This document shows, piece after piece, positions 16,874 through 25,183 of a stretch of DNA of 64,000 nucleotides. Positions within the stretch are counted from its first letter, which is position 1. Each line of letters opens with the position of its first letter. The notes beneath the pieces are model-generated. The model searched no databases. It saw nothing but the letters and a program-made list of their open reading frames with translations, and was not told where the DNA came from. Origin of the DNA: Streptomyces sp. SID8374 (GTDB lineage Bacteria > Actinomycetota > Actinomycetes > Streptomycetales > Streptomycetaceae); contig NZ_WWGH01000002.1 in NCBI RefSeq assembly GCF_009865135.1, positions 62,001 to 126,000 on the forward strand, given 5' to 3'. Both the position numbers and the translations under genes were made by a program.

Positions 16874-18349
16874 GTGCCCTCCATGAACGATCTCGTCCGC
16901 CAGCACACCGCTCTGAGCGACACCGACCTCGAGTGGCTGCATCTGCTGGTCTCGGAGTGGCAGCTGCTCTCCGACCTCTCCTTCGCCGACCTCGTGCTGT
17001 GGGTCCCCACCCGGGACGGCACACGGTACGTCTCCGTCGCCCAGATGCGGCCCAACACCGGCCCCACCTCCTACCAGGACGACATGGTCGGCCATCTGGT
17101 GCCGCGAGGCCGCCGGCCGCTGCTGGACGCGGCCCTGGACGAGGGCCGGATCGTGCGCGAGGGCGACCCGGAGTGGCGCGAGGAGGTTCCCGTACGGGTC
17201 GAGTCCATCCCCGTACGCCGTGAGGGCCGGGTGCTCGGCGTCATCGCCCGCAACACCAACCTGCTCACCGTGCGCACCCCCTCCCGGCTGGAGCTGACCT
17301 ACCTCCAGTCCGCCTCCGACCTGGCCCAGATGATCGCCGCCGGGTCCTTCCCCTTCCCCGGCCAGCAGGTCGACATGGACGCCTCCCCTCGCGTCGGCGA
17401 CGGCCTGATCCGGCTGGACGCCGACGGGGTCGTCCAGTACGCCAGCCCCAACGGCCTCTCCGCCTACCACCGCCTCGGCCTCGCCTCCGACCTGGTCGGC
17501 CACCACCTCGGCACCACCACCGCCGAACTGGCGCCCTCCCGGGGCCCGGTGGACGAGGCGCTGGTCAAGGTGGCCAGCGGGTACGCGCCGCGCGAGTTCG
17601 AGGTGGAGTGCGCGGGCGGGGTGATCCAGCTGCGGGCCATCCCGCTCAAGCCCAAGGGCGTCCGCATCGGCTCCCTGGTCCTGCTCCGGGATGTCACCGA
17701 ACTCCGCCGCCGCGAACGCGAGTTGATCACCAAGGACGCGACCATCCGGGAGATCCACCACCGGGTGAAGAACAACCTCCAGACGGTGGCCGCCCTGTTG
17801 CGCCTCCAGGCCCGCCGGATGGATTCCGAACAGGGGCGCGAGGCGCTCAACGAGGCGGTGCGGCGCGTCGGTTCGATCGCGATCGTCCACGAGACGCTGT
17901 CGCAGAACCTGGACGAGCGCGTCGAGTTCGACGAGATCGCCGACCGGGTCATCGCGATGGTGTCCGAGATCTCACCCGGCAAGGTGACCTGCCGGCGCAC
18001 CGGACGCTTCGGCATCCTGGACGCCGAGGTCGCCACCCCGCTCTCCATGGTGCTCACGGAAGTTCTACAGAACGCACTGGAACACGCGTTCGCGGTGGGG
18101 GACCAGGGCACGGTGGAGGTCTCCGCAGTGCGCGGCGGCTCCCCGACCGAGGGCCGGCTCCTCATCACCGTCACCGACGACGGGCGCGGTCTGCCCAAGG
18201 GGTTCGACCCGCAGCGGGCTGGCAATCTGGGGCTCCAGATCGTACGGACGCTGGTGGAGGGTGAGTTGGGCGGCACGTTCGGCATGGTCCCGGCGCCGGA
18301 GCGGGGCACCCAGGTGGTGCTGGACCTGCCGGTGCGCGGCGACAAGTAG
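16874..18349 (+). CDS. PdtaS-like cytosolic sensor histidine kinase
   Basis: A 491-residue soluble kinase with no membrane segment. Order: an N-terminal GAF-like domain (residues about 15-150, starting with the strongly conserved TDLEWLHLLVSEWQLLSDLS), a PAS domain (about 170-285), then a HisKA_2/HWE-type phosphoacceptor (EIHHRVKNNLQTVAALLRLQ, His near residues 295-296) and a HATPase domain (VLTEVLQNALEHAF, DDGRGLPKGFD). This is the PdtaS architecture; its usual partner PdtaR, an ANTAR antiterminator, is not adjacent. GTG 16874 or ATG 16883 may be the start. A dre-like site lies upstream. Confidence 0.9.
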   Translation: MPSMNDLVRQHTALSDTDLEWLHLLVSEWQLLSDLSFADLVLWVPTRDGTRYVSVAQMRPNTGPTSYQDDMVGHLVPRGRRPLLDAALDEGRIVREGDPEWREEVPVRVESIPVRREGRVLGVIARNTNLLTVRTPSRLELTYLQSASDLAQMIAAGSFPFPGQQVDMDASPRVGDGLIRLDADGVVQYASPNGLSAYHRLGLASDLVGHHLGTTTAELAPSRGPVDEALVKVASGYAPREFEVECAGGVIQLRAIPLKPKGVRIGSLVLLRDVTELRRRERELITKDATIREIHHRVKNNLQTVAALLRLQARRMDSEQGREALNEAVRRVGSIAIVHETLSQNLDERVEFDEIADRVIAMVSEISPGKVTCRRTGRFGILDAEVATPLSMVLTEVLQNALEHAFAVGDQGTVEVSAVRGGSPTEGRLLITVTDDGRGLPKGFDPQRAGNLGLQIVRTLVEGELGGTFGMVPAPERGTQVVLDLPVRGDK

Positions 18350-18388
18350 GGGCACGTACAAGCAAGTGGAGCACGTACAGGCAAACAG

Positions 18389-18424
18389 AGCGGGCCCGGA
18401 CCGTGGTGACGGTCCGGGCCCGCT
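18389..18424. terminator. Bidirectional terminator between the kinase and wblE
   Basis: A perfect 16-bp GC-rich inverted repeat (18389-18404 and 18409-18424) with the loop GGTG. It lies 40 bp after the kinase stop and in the downstream flank of wblE, so it can serve both convergent genes. Confidence 0.85.
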
Positions 18425-18541
18425 CCGTGATGCTCACGTTGCGATGCGCTCCGGGGTACTGCGCGCTGCGACTCGAAGGCGGGGCTGTGCGCACGCTCTG
18501 TGCGCGCCGCCTGGCTGAGGCGTGTTCGTGGGGGGCGTCGG

Positions 18542-18799
18542 TCAGGCGCTGGCGTTACGCGCCCGGTTGCGAGCGGCACGGCGCTTCATCGCGCGGCGCT
18601 CGTCCTCGCTGAGGCCACCCCAGACGCCGGAGTCCTGGCCGGACTCGAGCGCCCACTGCAGGCACTGCTCCATGACGGGGCAGCGACGGCAGACGGCCTT
18701 GGCTTCCTCGATCTGCAGCAGCGCAGGACCGGTGTTGCCGATGGGGAAGAACAGCTCGGGGTCTTCCTCACGACAAACGGCGTTGTGACGCCAGTCCAT
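18542..18799 (-). CDS. wblE: WhiB-family iron-sulfur regulator WblE
   Basis: An 85-residue Wbl protein. The four cluster-binding cysteines are C9, C37, C40 and C46 (the last three in CRRCPVMEQC), and the family turn GVWGG (58-62) is followed by a basic C-terminus (MKRRAARNRARN) for DNA contact. Wbl proteins bind a 4Fe-4S cluster and work with the main sigma factor. The length, sequence and position between the PdtaS-like kinase and a lipid kinase gene match WblE. AGGAGAGG precedes the ATG. Confidence 0.93.
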   Translation of the reverse strand: MDWRHNAVCREEDPELFFPIGNTGPALLQIEEAKAVCRRCPVMEQCLQWALESGQDSGVWGGLSEDERRAMKRRAARNRARNASA

Positions 18800-19119
18800 G
18801 GCTGCTACCTCTCCTTGGTATTACACGCTTGTTGCTTGTGAATGTGAACGCTTTCACGAATCCCCCCACAGATGACGGGCCGACTCCCAGAAGCACTGGG
18901 TGTGGTCTGTGATGGTGAGGAGGGGTTCTGGCTCTCAGTGGAGGCCGGTGTTGCGGGCCGTCCCGATCGCCATGTAGAGATTCGCAAACCTCGGCTGCGG
19001 ATACAACCCCTTCTGGAAAGTTTTTTTTGATTCCTCGGTGTCGACTAGGTCACAGCCGCACTTCTAAGGGGTGGGGGCCAGGCCAAACGTTCGAGTTAAA
19101 GGACTTTCGGCCCTTCCAC
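18800..19119 (-). promoter_or_regulatory. Long leader/promoter region of wblE
   Basis: A 320-bp stretch without a gene. It is less GC-rich than its surroundings, with an AT-rich part near 18980-19110 and a run of eight T at 19021-19028, which is rare in this genome. On the minus strand GGAAT (19030s) followed by GTT resembles a stress sigma factor promoter, but the spacing is longer than the known one, so I do not name the sigma factor. A GTGAAAGCGTTC stretch near 18845-18860 is another possible operator. Confidence 0.4.
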
Positions 19120-20088
19120 TCACACAATCACACGCAGTGCACGGCGTACGCCTGTGAACGTCACGCTCGTGCGCAGTCCCAGGTGGTCGCCGTCCATCTG
19201 GAAGGGCAGTGGGACCTTTGAATGCAAGGTGAAGTCCGTGAGGTCATGGCGTGAAACGGCGTGCTTCCCGCGCGGCCCTCTGTCAGGGCTCGAAGTGAGC
19301 AGCTGGGTGCCGTACACGGCCACCGCCGCGGTGGACAGACGCTCCAGTCCCAGGACGTCCAGAGCGGTGTCGAAGGAGGCCTTCGGAGAGGCGTACACCG
19401 GACGATTCCCCAGGTAGGTCCAGGGGGCGGTGTTGCAGATTATGGAGAGCGCGAGGTCGGTCACGGGGTCCTGGCCGGGCACGTCCAGCGTGATCGTCCC
19501 GTGTCTGCGGTGGGCCTCGTTCAGGAACTGGCGCACCACCTGGCGTACGTACAGCGCATGCGTCGACCGCTTGCCGTGCTCGCGCTTCTGTTCGACCCGG
19601 CCGACCACTCCGGCGTCGAAACCGAGACCGGCACAGAAAGTGAACCAGCGTTCGGGTACGGACTCGTCCTCGGTTCCCGGGGTGCCGGCGGCCAGGCCCA
19701 GACCGACCGTGCGTTCGGTCCGGTTCTCCAGGGCGTCCAGAATCGCGCCCGTCGCCTCCACCGCGTCGTTCGGCAGCCCCAGGGCGCGCGCGAAGACATT
19801 GGTGGAGCCGCCGGGGACCACGGCGAGCTTCGGCAGGCTGTCCACGTCCGGGCCCCGGTGCAGCAGCCCGTTCACGACCTCGTTCACCGTGCCGTCGCCG
19901 CCGAGGGCGACCACCAGGTCGATGTCGTCGCTGTCGGCCGCCCGCCGCCCCAGGTCCCGCGCGTGACCCCGGTACTCCGTGGTCACCGCCTCCAGCTTCA
20001 TCTCGCTGGCCAGGGCGTGGATGAGTACGTCACGGGTGCGGGCACTGGTGGTGGTAGCTGCCGGGTTGACCACGAGGAGTGCGCGCAT
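19120..20088 (-). CDS. Diacylglycerol kinase-family lipid kinase
   Basis: A 322-residue protein of the DAGK catalytic family (DgkB/YegS type). The nucleotide loop VVALGGDGTVNEVVNGL and the GGSTNVFARALGL motif are complete, and the N-terminus MRALLVVNPAATT is typical. It probably phosphorylates a membrane diacylglycerol or related lipid at the cytoplasmic face. It is transcribed toward wblE; the gene upstream is divergent. The exact lipid cannot be deduced. Confidence 0.9.
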   Translation of the reverse strand: MRALLVVNPAATTTSARTRDVLIHALASEMKLEAVTTEYRGHARDLGRRAADSDDIDLVVALGGDGTVNEVVNGLLHRGPDVDSLPKLAVVPGGSTNVFARALGLPNDAVEATGAILDALENRTERTVGLGLAAGTPGTEDESVPERWFTFCAGLGFDAGVVGRVEQKREHGKRSTHALYVRQVVRQFLNEAHRRHGTITLDVPGQDPVTDLALSIICNTAPWTYLGNRPVYASPKASFDTALDVLGLERLSTAAVAVYGTQLLTSSPDRGPRGKHAVSRHDLTDFTLHSKVPLPFQMDGDHLGLRTSVTFTGVRRALRVIV

Positions 20089-20271
20089 GCCCGTCAGAGT
20101 ACCTACCGGGTGGTTCGGTCCCGAAGTCGCGGTTCGCTGCGCTCCGGTACGGTCACGCTCCGTGAGGCCCCTCCCGTACGTGCTCCGTGGCGCCGTCCCC
20201 GTACGTGACGTGCGCCGCGCCCGCGCACCCCGGCTTCACTTCCGGGCCCCGGAGATGCCAACCTGAAGGGC

Positions 20272-20721
20272 GTGAGCACTGAAGCGACCTCCTCCACCCC
20301 CTCGCCCGCCGCGACGGAGCGCCCGCGAAGGATCACCCTCCTCGCCGGGATCAACGCCCTCGAAGGCGCCGCGCTCGCGGTCAGCGGGCTCTGCCTGCTG
20401 GTCATGGGGGTGCTCGGCCGGCCCGAGAGCCCGCAGCAGGCGGAGACGGTCGGCATCACGCTGATCGCGCTGGGCGCCATCCCGCTCATCGCCGCCCGCG
20501 GCCTGATGCTGCTGCGAAGCTGGAGCCGGGGCCCGGCGCTGATCACCCAGATCATGGCGCTGCCGGTGGCCTGGACGCTGCTGCGCTCCCAGGGCGCGCT
20601 GATCCCGGCCGGGATCGTCCTGGCGGCGGTCGCCGTGACCGGTCTGGCGTTCGTCCTGAACCCGGAGACCACCCGGACCCTGGGGCTGCGCAGGGGCGCC
20701 GGGACGGGCCCGCAGGACTGA
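20272..20721 (+). CDS. Small integral membrane protein, function unknown
   Basis: A 149-residue protein with a polar Ser/Thr/Pro N-terminus (1-18) and four hydrophobic segments (about 22-47, 58-77, 85-104 and 108-128). It has no catalytic motif. Start GTG 20272 has GAAGGG just upstream. It stands alone between a divergent lipid kinase and a convergent sigma factor gene. I recognise it only as a conserved actinobacterial membrane protein type. Confidence 0.75.
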   Translation: MSTEATSSTPSPAATERPRRITLLAGINALEGAALAVSGLCLLVMGVLGRPESPQQAETVGITLIALGAIPLIAARGLMLLRSWSRGPALITQIMALPVAWTLLRSQGALIPAGIVLAAVAVTGLAFVLNPETTRTLGLRRGAGTGPQD

Positions 20722-20763
20722 GCCCCGGGGCCCGCGGGCCCCGGTCCACTCCCGCGGCGGTGT

Positions 20764-21714
20764 CTACTCCTCGACGAGCAGGCGCTCGCGCAGCTGGGCC
20801 AGGGTGCGGGCCAGCAGCCGGGAGACGTGCATCTGCGAGATGCCGACCTCCTGGGCGATCTGCGACTGGGTCATGTTCCCGAAGAAGCGCAGCAGCAGGA
20901 TCCGCTTCTCGCGCGGCGGCAGGTCCTCCAGGAGCGGCTTGAGCGACTCCCGGTACTCCACGCCCTCCAGCGCCTCGTCCTCCGAGCCCAGCGTGTCCGC
21001 GACCGCCGGGGACTCGTCGTCCGTGTCCGGCACGTCCAGCGAGAGCGTGCTGTACGCGTTGGCCGACTCCAGGCCCTCCAGCACCTCCTCCTCGGAGATG
21101 CCCAGCCGCTCGGCCAGCTCGTGCACGGTCGGCGAGCGGCCGTGCTGCTGGGAGAGCTCGGCGGTGGCCGTGGTCAGCGAGAGGCGCAGCTCCTGGAGGC
21201 GGCGCGGCACCCGCACCGCCCAGCCCTTGTCCCGGAAGTGGCGCTTGATCTCGCCGACGACCGTGGGGGTCGCGTACGTCGAGAACTCCACGCCCCGGTC
21301 GGGGTCGAACCGGTCCACCGACTTGATCAGGCCGATCGTGGCGACCTGCGTCAGGTCGTCCAGCGGCTCCCCGCGGTTGCGGAAGCGGCGGGCCAGGTGC
21401 TCCACCAGCGGCAGGTGCATCCGCACCAGCCGGTTGCGCAGCTCCGCCTTCTCCGCCGAGCCGTCGGGAAGCTCCCGCAACTCGATGAACAGGGCCCGGG
21501 CCCCGCTGCGGTCGTGTGGATCGTGGTGCCCGTGCTCGCTCATCTGGCCCGCCCGCTCCTGCGCCTGCTCCACCGCGACGTTGAGGCTCTCAGGCCCGTC
21601 CGCTCCGTCCACCGGATGCGGCCGGGCCTGTTGCTCCGGGATGCCTGCCGGCCGCACCACCCCGGATCGGATCGTCTCGTCCCGCACAGGACCGTCCCCG
21701 TTCCCGCCGCTCAC
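20764..21714 (-). CDS. sigH: Stress-response sigma factor of the SigB/SigF group (SigH-type)
   Basis: A 316-residue sigma factor. Region 2 is clear (EHLARRFRNRGEPLDDLTQVA, then DPDRGVEFSTYATPTVVGE), region 3 includes GWAVRVPRRLQEL, and region 4 ends with MTQSQIAQEVGISQMHVSRL. The first about 57 residues are a polar extension; an internal ATG at 21543 (MSEHGHHDPHD) would give a 259-residue form. GTG 21714 overlaps the anti-sigma TGA by 4 bp. In S. coelicolor SigH is made in several N-terminal forms and held by its adjacent anti-sigma factor. It acts in osmotic stress and septation there. Confidence 0.9.
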   Translation of the reverse strand: MSGGNGDGPVRDETIRSGVVRPAGIPEQQARPHPVDGADGPESLNVAVEQAQERAGQMSEHGHHDPHDRSGARALFIELRELPDGSAEKAELRNRLVRMHLPLVEHLARRFRNRGEPLDDLTQVATIGLIKSVDRFDPDRGVEFSTYATPTVVGEIKRHFRDKGWAVRVPRRLQELRLSLTTATAELSQQHGRSPTVHELAERLGISEEEVLEGLESANAYSTLSLDVPDTDDESPAVADTLGSEDEALEGVEYRESLKPLLEDLPPREKRILLLRFFGNMTQSQIAQEVGISQMHVSRLLARTLAQLRERLLVEE

Positions 21715-22124
21715 GCCGGCCCGGGGCCCGCGCCGCGCTGTTTGTAGAGGCTGATGCTGACCGTACGGTCGTCCGCGACCGTCGAGTCGACCTTGCCGGC
21801 CAGTGCGGAGAGCACCGTCCAGGCGAAGGTGTCACGCTCGGGTGCGCGGCCGTCCGTCGTGGGGGCCGACACCGTCACCTCGAGAGAGTCGTCGATGAGA
21901 CGGAACACGCAGCTGAGGACGGAGCCGGGCACGGCCTGCTGAAGCAGGATCGCGCAGGCCTCGTCGACCGCGATGCGAAGATCCTCGATCTCGTCGAGAG
22001 TGAAGTCCAAACGCGCTGCGAGACCGGCCGTGGCCGTTCGCAGCACCGACAGGTAGGCACCCGCAGCGGGCAGCCGGACCTCTACGAAGTCCTGATTCCC
22101 GGGCTCGCCTGCGATCTGGGACAC
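21711..22124 (-). CDS. Anti-sigma factor of the RsbW type (PrsH/UshX)
   Basis: A 137-residue serine-kinase-like anti-sigma factor. The GHKL fold shows LDEIEDLRIAVDEACAILLQ (N-box) and later FAWTVLSALAGKVD. I chose GTG 22124 because GGAGG lies 5 nt upstream and the product begins MSQIAGEP; the longer frame from 22184 has no ribosome site. It overlaps sigH by 4 bp, so binding partner and target are made together. By position it should sequester SigH until a stress signal, presumably through an anti-anti-sigma factor encoded elsewhere. Confidence 0.88.
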   Translation of the reverse strand: MSQIAGEPGNQDFVEVRLPAAGAYLSVLRTATAGLAARLDFTLDEIEDLRIAVDEACAILLQQAVPGSVLSCVFRLIDDSLEVTVSAPTTDGRAPERDTFAWTVLSALAGKVDSTVADDRTVSISLYKQRGAGPGPA

Positions 22125-22355
22125 CCTCACCTCCAAGGTGGCACAAACTCTTTCGAGGTTCCGGGAAGGGTGGCCCGGAGCCATGCGGTCGGTCGACGGT
22201 TCTCAGCTCGGCGACGCTATCGGATCCATGATGCAGTGTCGCCCGCACCCCATCCCCCGGCCATCACTCATAGTAAACCCATGAGTACGCACAGTGGCTA
22301 GGGGTCTGCGGCGTCCAATTACGAAGAACCGGCGCCGGATTGACGTACCCAGACG

Positions 22356-22616
22356 TCAGACGATCGAACCGTCCTCGAAGCACCAGCGCCAGCTCTCGCC
22401 CGGCTCGAAGCTCCGCATCACCGGGTGACCGGTCTCCCGGAAGTGCCCGGTGGCGTGCCGCAGGGGTGAGGAATCGCAGCAGCCGACGTGCCCGCAGGTC
22501 AGGCAGAGCCGCAGCTGCACGGGGTGGGTGCCCGCGGCCACGCACTCGGGGCAGGTGTCCCCGAGCGGTACGGGCTCGGGGCGTGGCAGATCCGCTACAT
22601 GCGCACACTCGCTCAT
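22356..22616 (-). CDS. UBP-type zinc finger protein
   Basis: An 86-residue single-domain protein with the UBP zinc finger. It shows CAHVADL at the start, CPECVAAGTHPVQLRLCLTC, GHVGCCDSS and HATGHFRETGHPV, giving the Cys/His ligands for zinc, and a C-terminal WRWCFEDG. In eukaryotes the domain binds ubiquitin tails; in bacteria its role is unknown. ATG 22616 gives the usual length. It is divergent from the antiporter gene with only 35 bp between starts. Confidence 0.88.
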   Translation of the reverse strand: MSECAHVADLPRPEPVPLGDTCPECVAAGTHPVQLRLCLTCGHVGCCDSSPLRHATGHFRETGHPVMRSFEPGESWRWCFEDGSIV

Positions 22617-22651
22617 GATGGGCAGGTTACGACGGATCCGAGGACGGTGAG

Positions 22652-24253
22652 ATGGACGCGCTGCCGCTGGTGGCGCTGGTCGCGGCCAGCGCCGCGGTCG
22701 CCGGTGCGGCGCGCCGCACCCCGATTCCGGCCCCGCTCGTCCTGGTCGCCGTCGGCCTCGCCGCGGGCCTGGTGCCGGGCGTACCGACGTACCACCTGGA
22801 CGCGCACGTCGTCCTCCCGCTGCTGCTTCCCCCGCTGCTCTACATGGCCGCCGTCGACAGCTCCTACCTCGACCTGCGGGCCAACATCCGGCCGGTCGCA
22901 CTGCTCTCCGTGGGGTACACCCTCTTCGCCACCCTCGCCGTGGGGTGGCTGGCCTACCTCGTCATCCCGGAGCTGCCGCTGACCGCCGCGCTCGTCCTGG
23001 GGGCCGTCATCGCCCCGCCGGACGCCGTGACGGCCGCCGCGATCGCCCGCCGGGTCGGGCTGCCCGCCCGGGTGACGACCATCCTTCAGGGTGAGTCGCT
23101 GGTGAACGACGCCACCGCCATCACCGCCTTCCGGGTGGCGCTGGCCGCCGCGGTCGGGGAGGGGATGAGCTGGGGCGAGGGGATCGCCGAGTTCCTGCTG
23201 GCCGCGGTCGGCGGGGTCGGGGTCGGCCTGCTCCTGATGGTGCCGCTGCACTGGTTGCGCACACACCTGAAGGAAGCCCTTCTCCAGAACACGCTCTCTC
23301 TACTGATCCCGTTCGTGGCGTACGCGGCGGCCGAACGGGTGCACGCCTCCGGAGTCCTCGCCGTGGTCGTCGTCGCCCTCTATCTGGGACACCGCTCCTG
23401 GCAGGTCGACTTCGCCACCCGCCTCCAGGAGGCCGCGGTCTGGAAGATGGTCGCCTTCATCCTGGAGTCCACGGTCTTCGCCCTGATCGGGCTCCAGCTG
23501 CCCTTCGTCCTCAAAGGGCTCGAAGCGGGCGGCATGACGGCGGCGCTCGGCTACGCGGCGATCATCTTCGTCGCGGTCGTCGTAGTCCGCTTCATCTGGG
23601 TCTACCCGGCCACCTACCTGCCCCGACGGCTGTCGAAGCGGGTACGGGAGCGGGAGCCGGGCACCGACTGGACCGCGCCCCTGATCGTCGGCTGGGCGGG
23701 CATGCGCGGGGTCGTCTCGCTCGCCGTCGCCTTCTCCATCCCGCTGGTCACGCACGACGGCGAGCCGTTCCCCGCCCGCAACCTGGTGCTGTTCCTGACC
23801 TTCACCACCGTCATCGCCACGCTGGTGATCCAGGGGCTGACCCTGCCCGTACTCGTCCGCGTACTGAAGCTGCCGGGGCGCGACCCGCAGACCGAGACGC
23901 TCATCGAGGCGCAGGCCCAGAGCGAGGCGTCCGTGGCCGCCGAAGCCCGCCTGGAGGAGCTGCTCACCGACCCGCACAACAACCTGCCGCCCCCGCTGGC
24001 CGACCGGCTGCGCGCTGTGCTGGAGCGCCGCCGCAACGCCGTCTGGGAGCGGCTGGGGGCAGCCGACCCGGTCACCGGGGAGTCGGCGGACGACACCTAC
24101 CGGCGGCTCTCCCGCGAGATGATCGAGGCCGAGCGGGAGGTCTTCGTCCGGCTCCGGGACGAGCGGCGGATCGACGACGAGATGATGCGTACGCTGCTGC
24201 GCCGGCTGGACCTGGAGGAGGCGGCCGCCTACCGGGAGACGGACGACTCCTGA
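22652..24253 (+). CDS. CPA1-family Na+/H+ antiporter
   Basis: A 533-residue protein with about 12 membrane helices (residues 1-410) and a charged cytoplasmic tail. Family motifs are LLPPLLYMAAVDSS, VIAPPDAVTAAAIARR and the ion-binding GESLVNDATAI with its Asn-Asp pair; GWAGMRGVVSLAVA is the later conserved Arg segment. It exchanges Na+ or K+ for protons. The tail contains coiled-coil-like Glu/Arg helices. Its 3' end overlaps the convergent PLP-enzyme gene by 25 bp. Confidence 0.9.
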   Translation: MDALPLVALVAASAAVAGAARRTPIPAPLVLVAVGLAAGLVPGVPTYHLDAHVVLPLLLPPLLYMAAVDSSYLDLRANIRPVALLSVGYTLFATLAVGWLAYLVIPELPLTAALVLGAVIAPPDAVTAAAIARRVGLPARVTTILQGESLVNDATAITAFRVALAAAVGEGMSWGEGIAEFLLAAVGGVGVGLLLMVPLHWLRTHLKEALLQNTLSLLIPFVAYAAAERVHASGVLAVVVVALYLGHRSWQVDFATRLQEAAVWKMVAFILESTVFALIGLQLPFVLKGLEAGGMTAALGYAAIIFVAVVVVRFIWVYPATYLPRRLSKRVREREPGTDWTAPLIVGWAGMRGVVSLAVAFSIPLVTHDGEPFPARNLVLFLTFTTVIATLVIQGLTLPVLVRVLKLPGRDPQTETLIEAQAQSEASVAAEARLEELLTDPHNNLPPPLADRLRAVLERRRNAVWERLGAADPVTGESADDTYRRLSREMIEAEREVFVRLRDERRIDDEMMRTLLRRLDLEEAAAYRETDDS

Positions 24254-25149
24254 GAGCCCCGCACGTCCGGTGTGCCGGTGATCACCGCACTCACCCGGGT
24301 GCCCGGTGCGAACGCGCCCTCCTCGGCCAGGGCCGTCAGGGCGAACAGCAGCTTGGCGACGTAGACCCGTTCCACCGGCAGCCCGTGCCGGTCCTCGAAG
24401 TCCGCGGCGAAGGCGTCCAGTTCCGGAGTCGTACGGGCGTAGCCGCCGAAGGTGAAGCGCTCGTCGAGGGACCAGTTCCCGGCCGGGCCGCCGAACGCCT
24501 CGTCCTGGAGCGAGGTCACGGCAGCCCCGAGGAAGCCGCCGCGCAGCACCGGTACGCCCAGGGCGCGCTGTCCCTCATCCAGCCCGGCCGCGAGCCCGGC
24601 GAGGGTGCCGCCGGTCCCGCAGGCCACGGCCGCCACATCGGTGTGCCCGCGCAACTCGCGCCCCAGCGCTGCGCAGCCCTGTGCGGCCAGCGCGTTGCTG
24701 CCGCCCTCCGGGACCACCTCCACGTCCCCGTACAGCCTCAGCAGCCCCTCCAGGACCTCGGGCGAGGCCTTCGCCCGGTAGGTCGTCCGGTCCACGAAGT
24801 GCAGCCGCATGCCGTCGGCGGCGCACCGGGCGAGCGAGGGGTTGAGCGGCCGGTGCGCCAGCTCGTCGCCGCGTACGACACCGATGGTGGGGAAGCCCAG
24901 CAGCCGGCCGGCCGCAGCGGTGGCCCGCAGGTGGTTGGAGTAGGCGCCGCCGAACGTCAGCACGGTCCGCCCGGCGGCCGCCTCCAGGTTGAGAGCGAGT
25001 TTGCGCCACTTGTTGCCCGGCAGATCGGGGTGGATCAGATCGTCCCGCTTGAGGAGGAGCGTGATCCCGCGCCGGGCGAAGCGGTCGTCCCGGACCTCCT
25101 GGAGCGGGGACGGGACCCGGGGGCGCAGAAGGGTCTCGGGGCGGTTCAC
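24229..25149 (-). CDS. PLP-dependent ACC deaminase/D-cysteine desulfhydrase family enzyme
   Basis: A 306-residue fold-type II PLP enzyme. The PLP lysine is in PGNKWRKLALNLE, the substrate region is TFGGAYSNHLRATAAAGRL, and the phosphate loop is CGTGGTLAGLAAGL. This family includes 1-aminocyclopropane-1-carboxylate deaminase and D-cysteine desulfhydrase; sequence alone does not decide between them. Start is GTG 25149. It is convergent with the antiporter gene. The flavohemoglobin gene lies 34 bp upstream on the same strand, so co-transcription is possible. Confidence 0.85.
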   Translation of the reverse strand: MNRPETLLRPRVPSPLQEVRDDRFARRGITLLLKRDDLIHPDLPGNKWRKLALNLEAAAGRTVLTFGGAYSNHLRATAAAGRLLGFPTIGVVRGDELAHRPLNPSLARCAADGMRLHFVDRTTYRAKASPEVLEGLLRLYGDVEVVPEGGSNALAAQGCAALGRELRGHTDVAAVACGTGGTLAGLAAGLDEGQRALGVPVLRGGFLGAAVTSLQDEAFGGPAGNWSLDERFTFGGYARTTPELDAFAADFEDRHGLPVERVYVAKLLFALTALAEEGAFAPGTRVSAVITGTPDVRGSQESSVSR

Positions 25150-25183
25150 GTGCTTATTGTGGCCCGCTCCGGTCCGGGCGCTC

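Noticed and set aside
19030..19060. GGAAT followed by GTT as a SigR-type promoter of wblE
   Set aside because: The spacing is about 22 bp, longer than the 18-19 bp required, so I did not name it.
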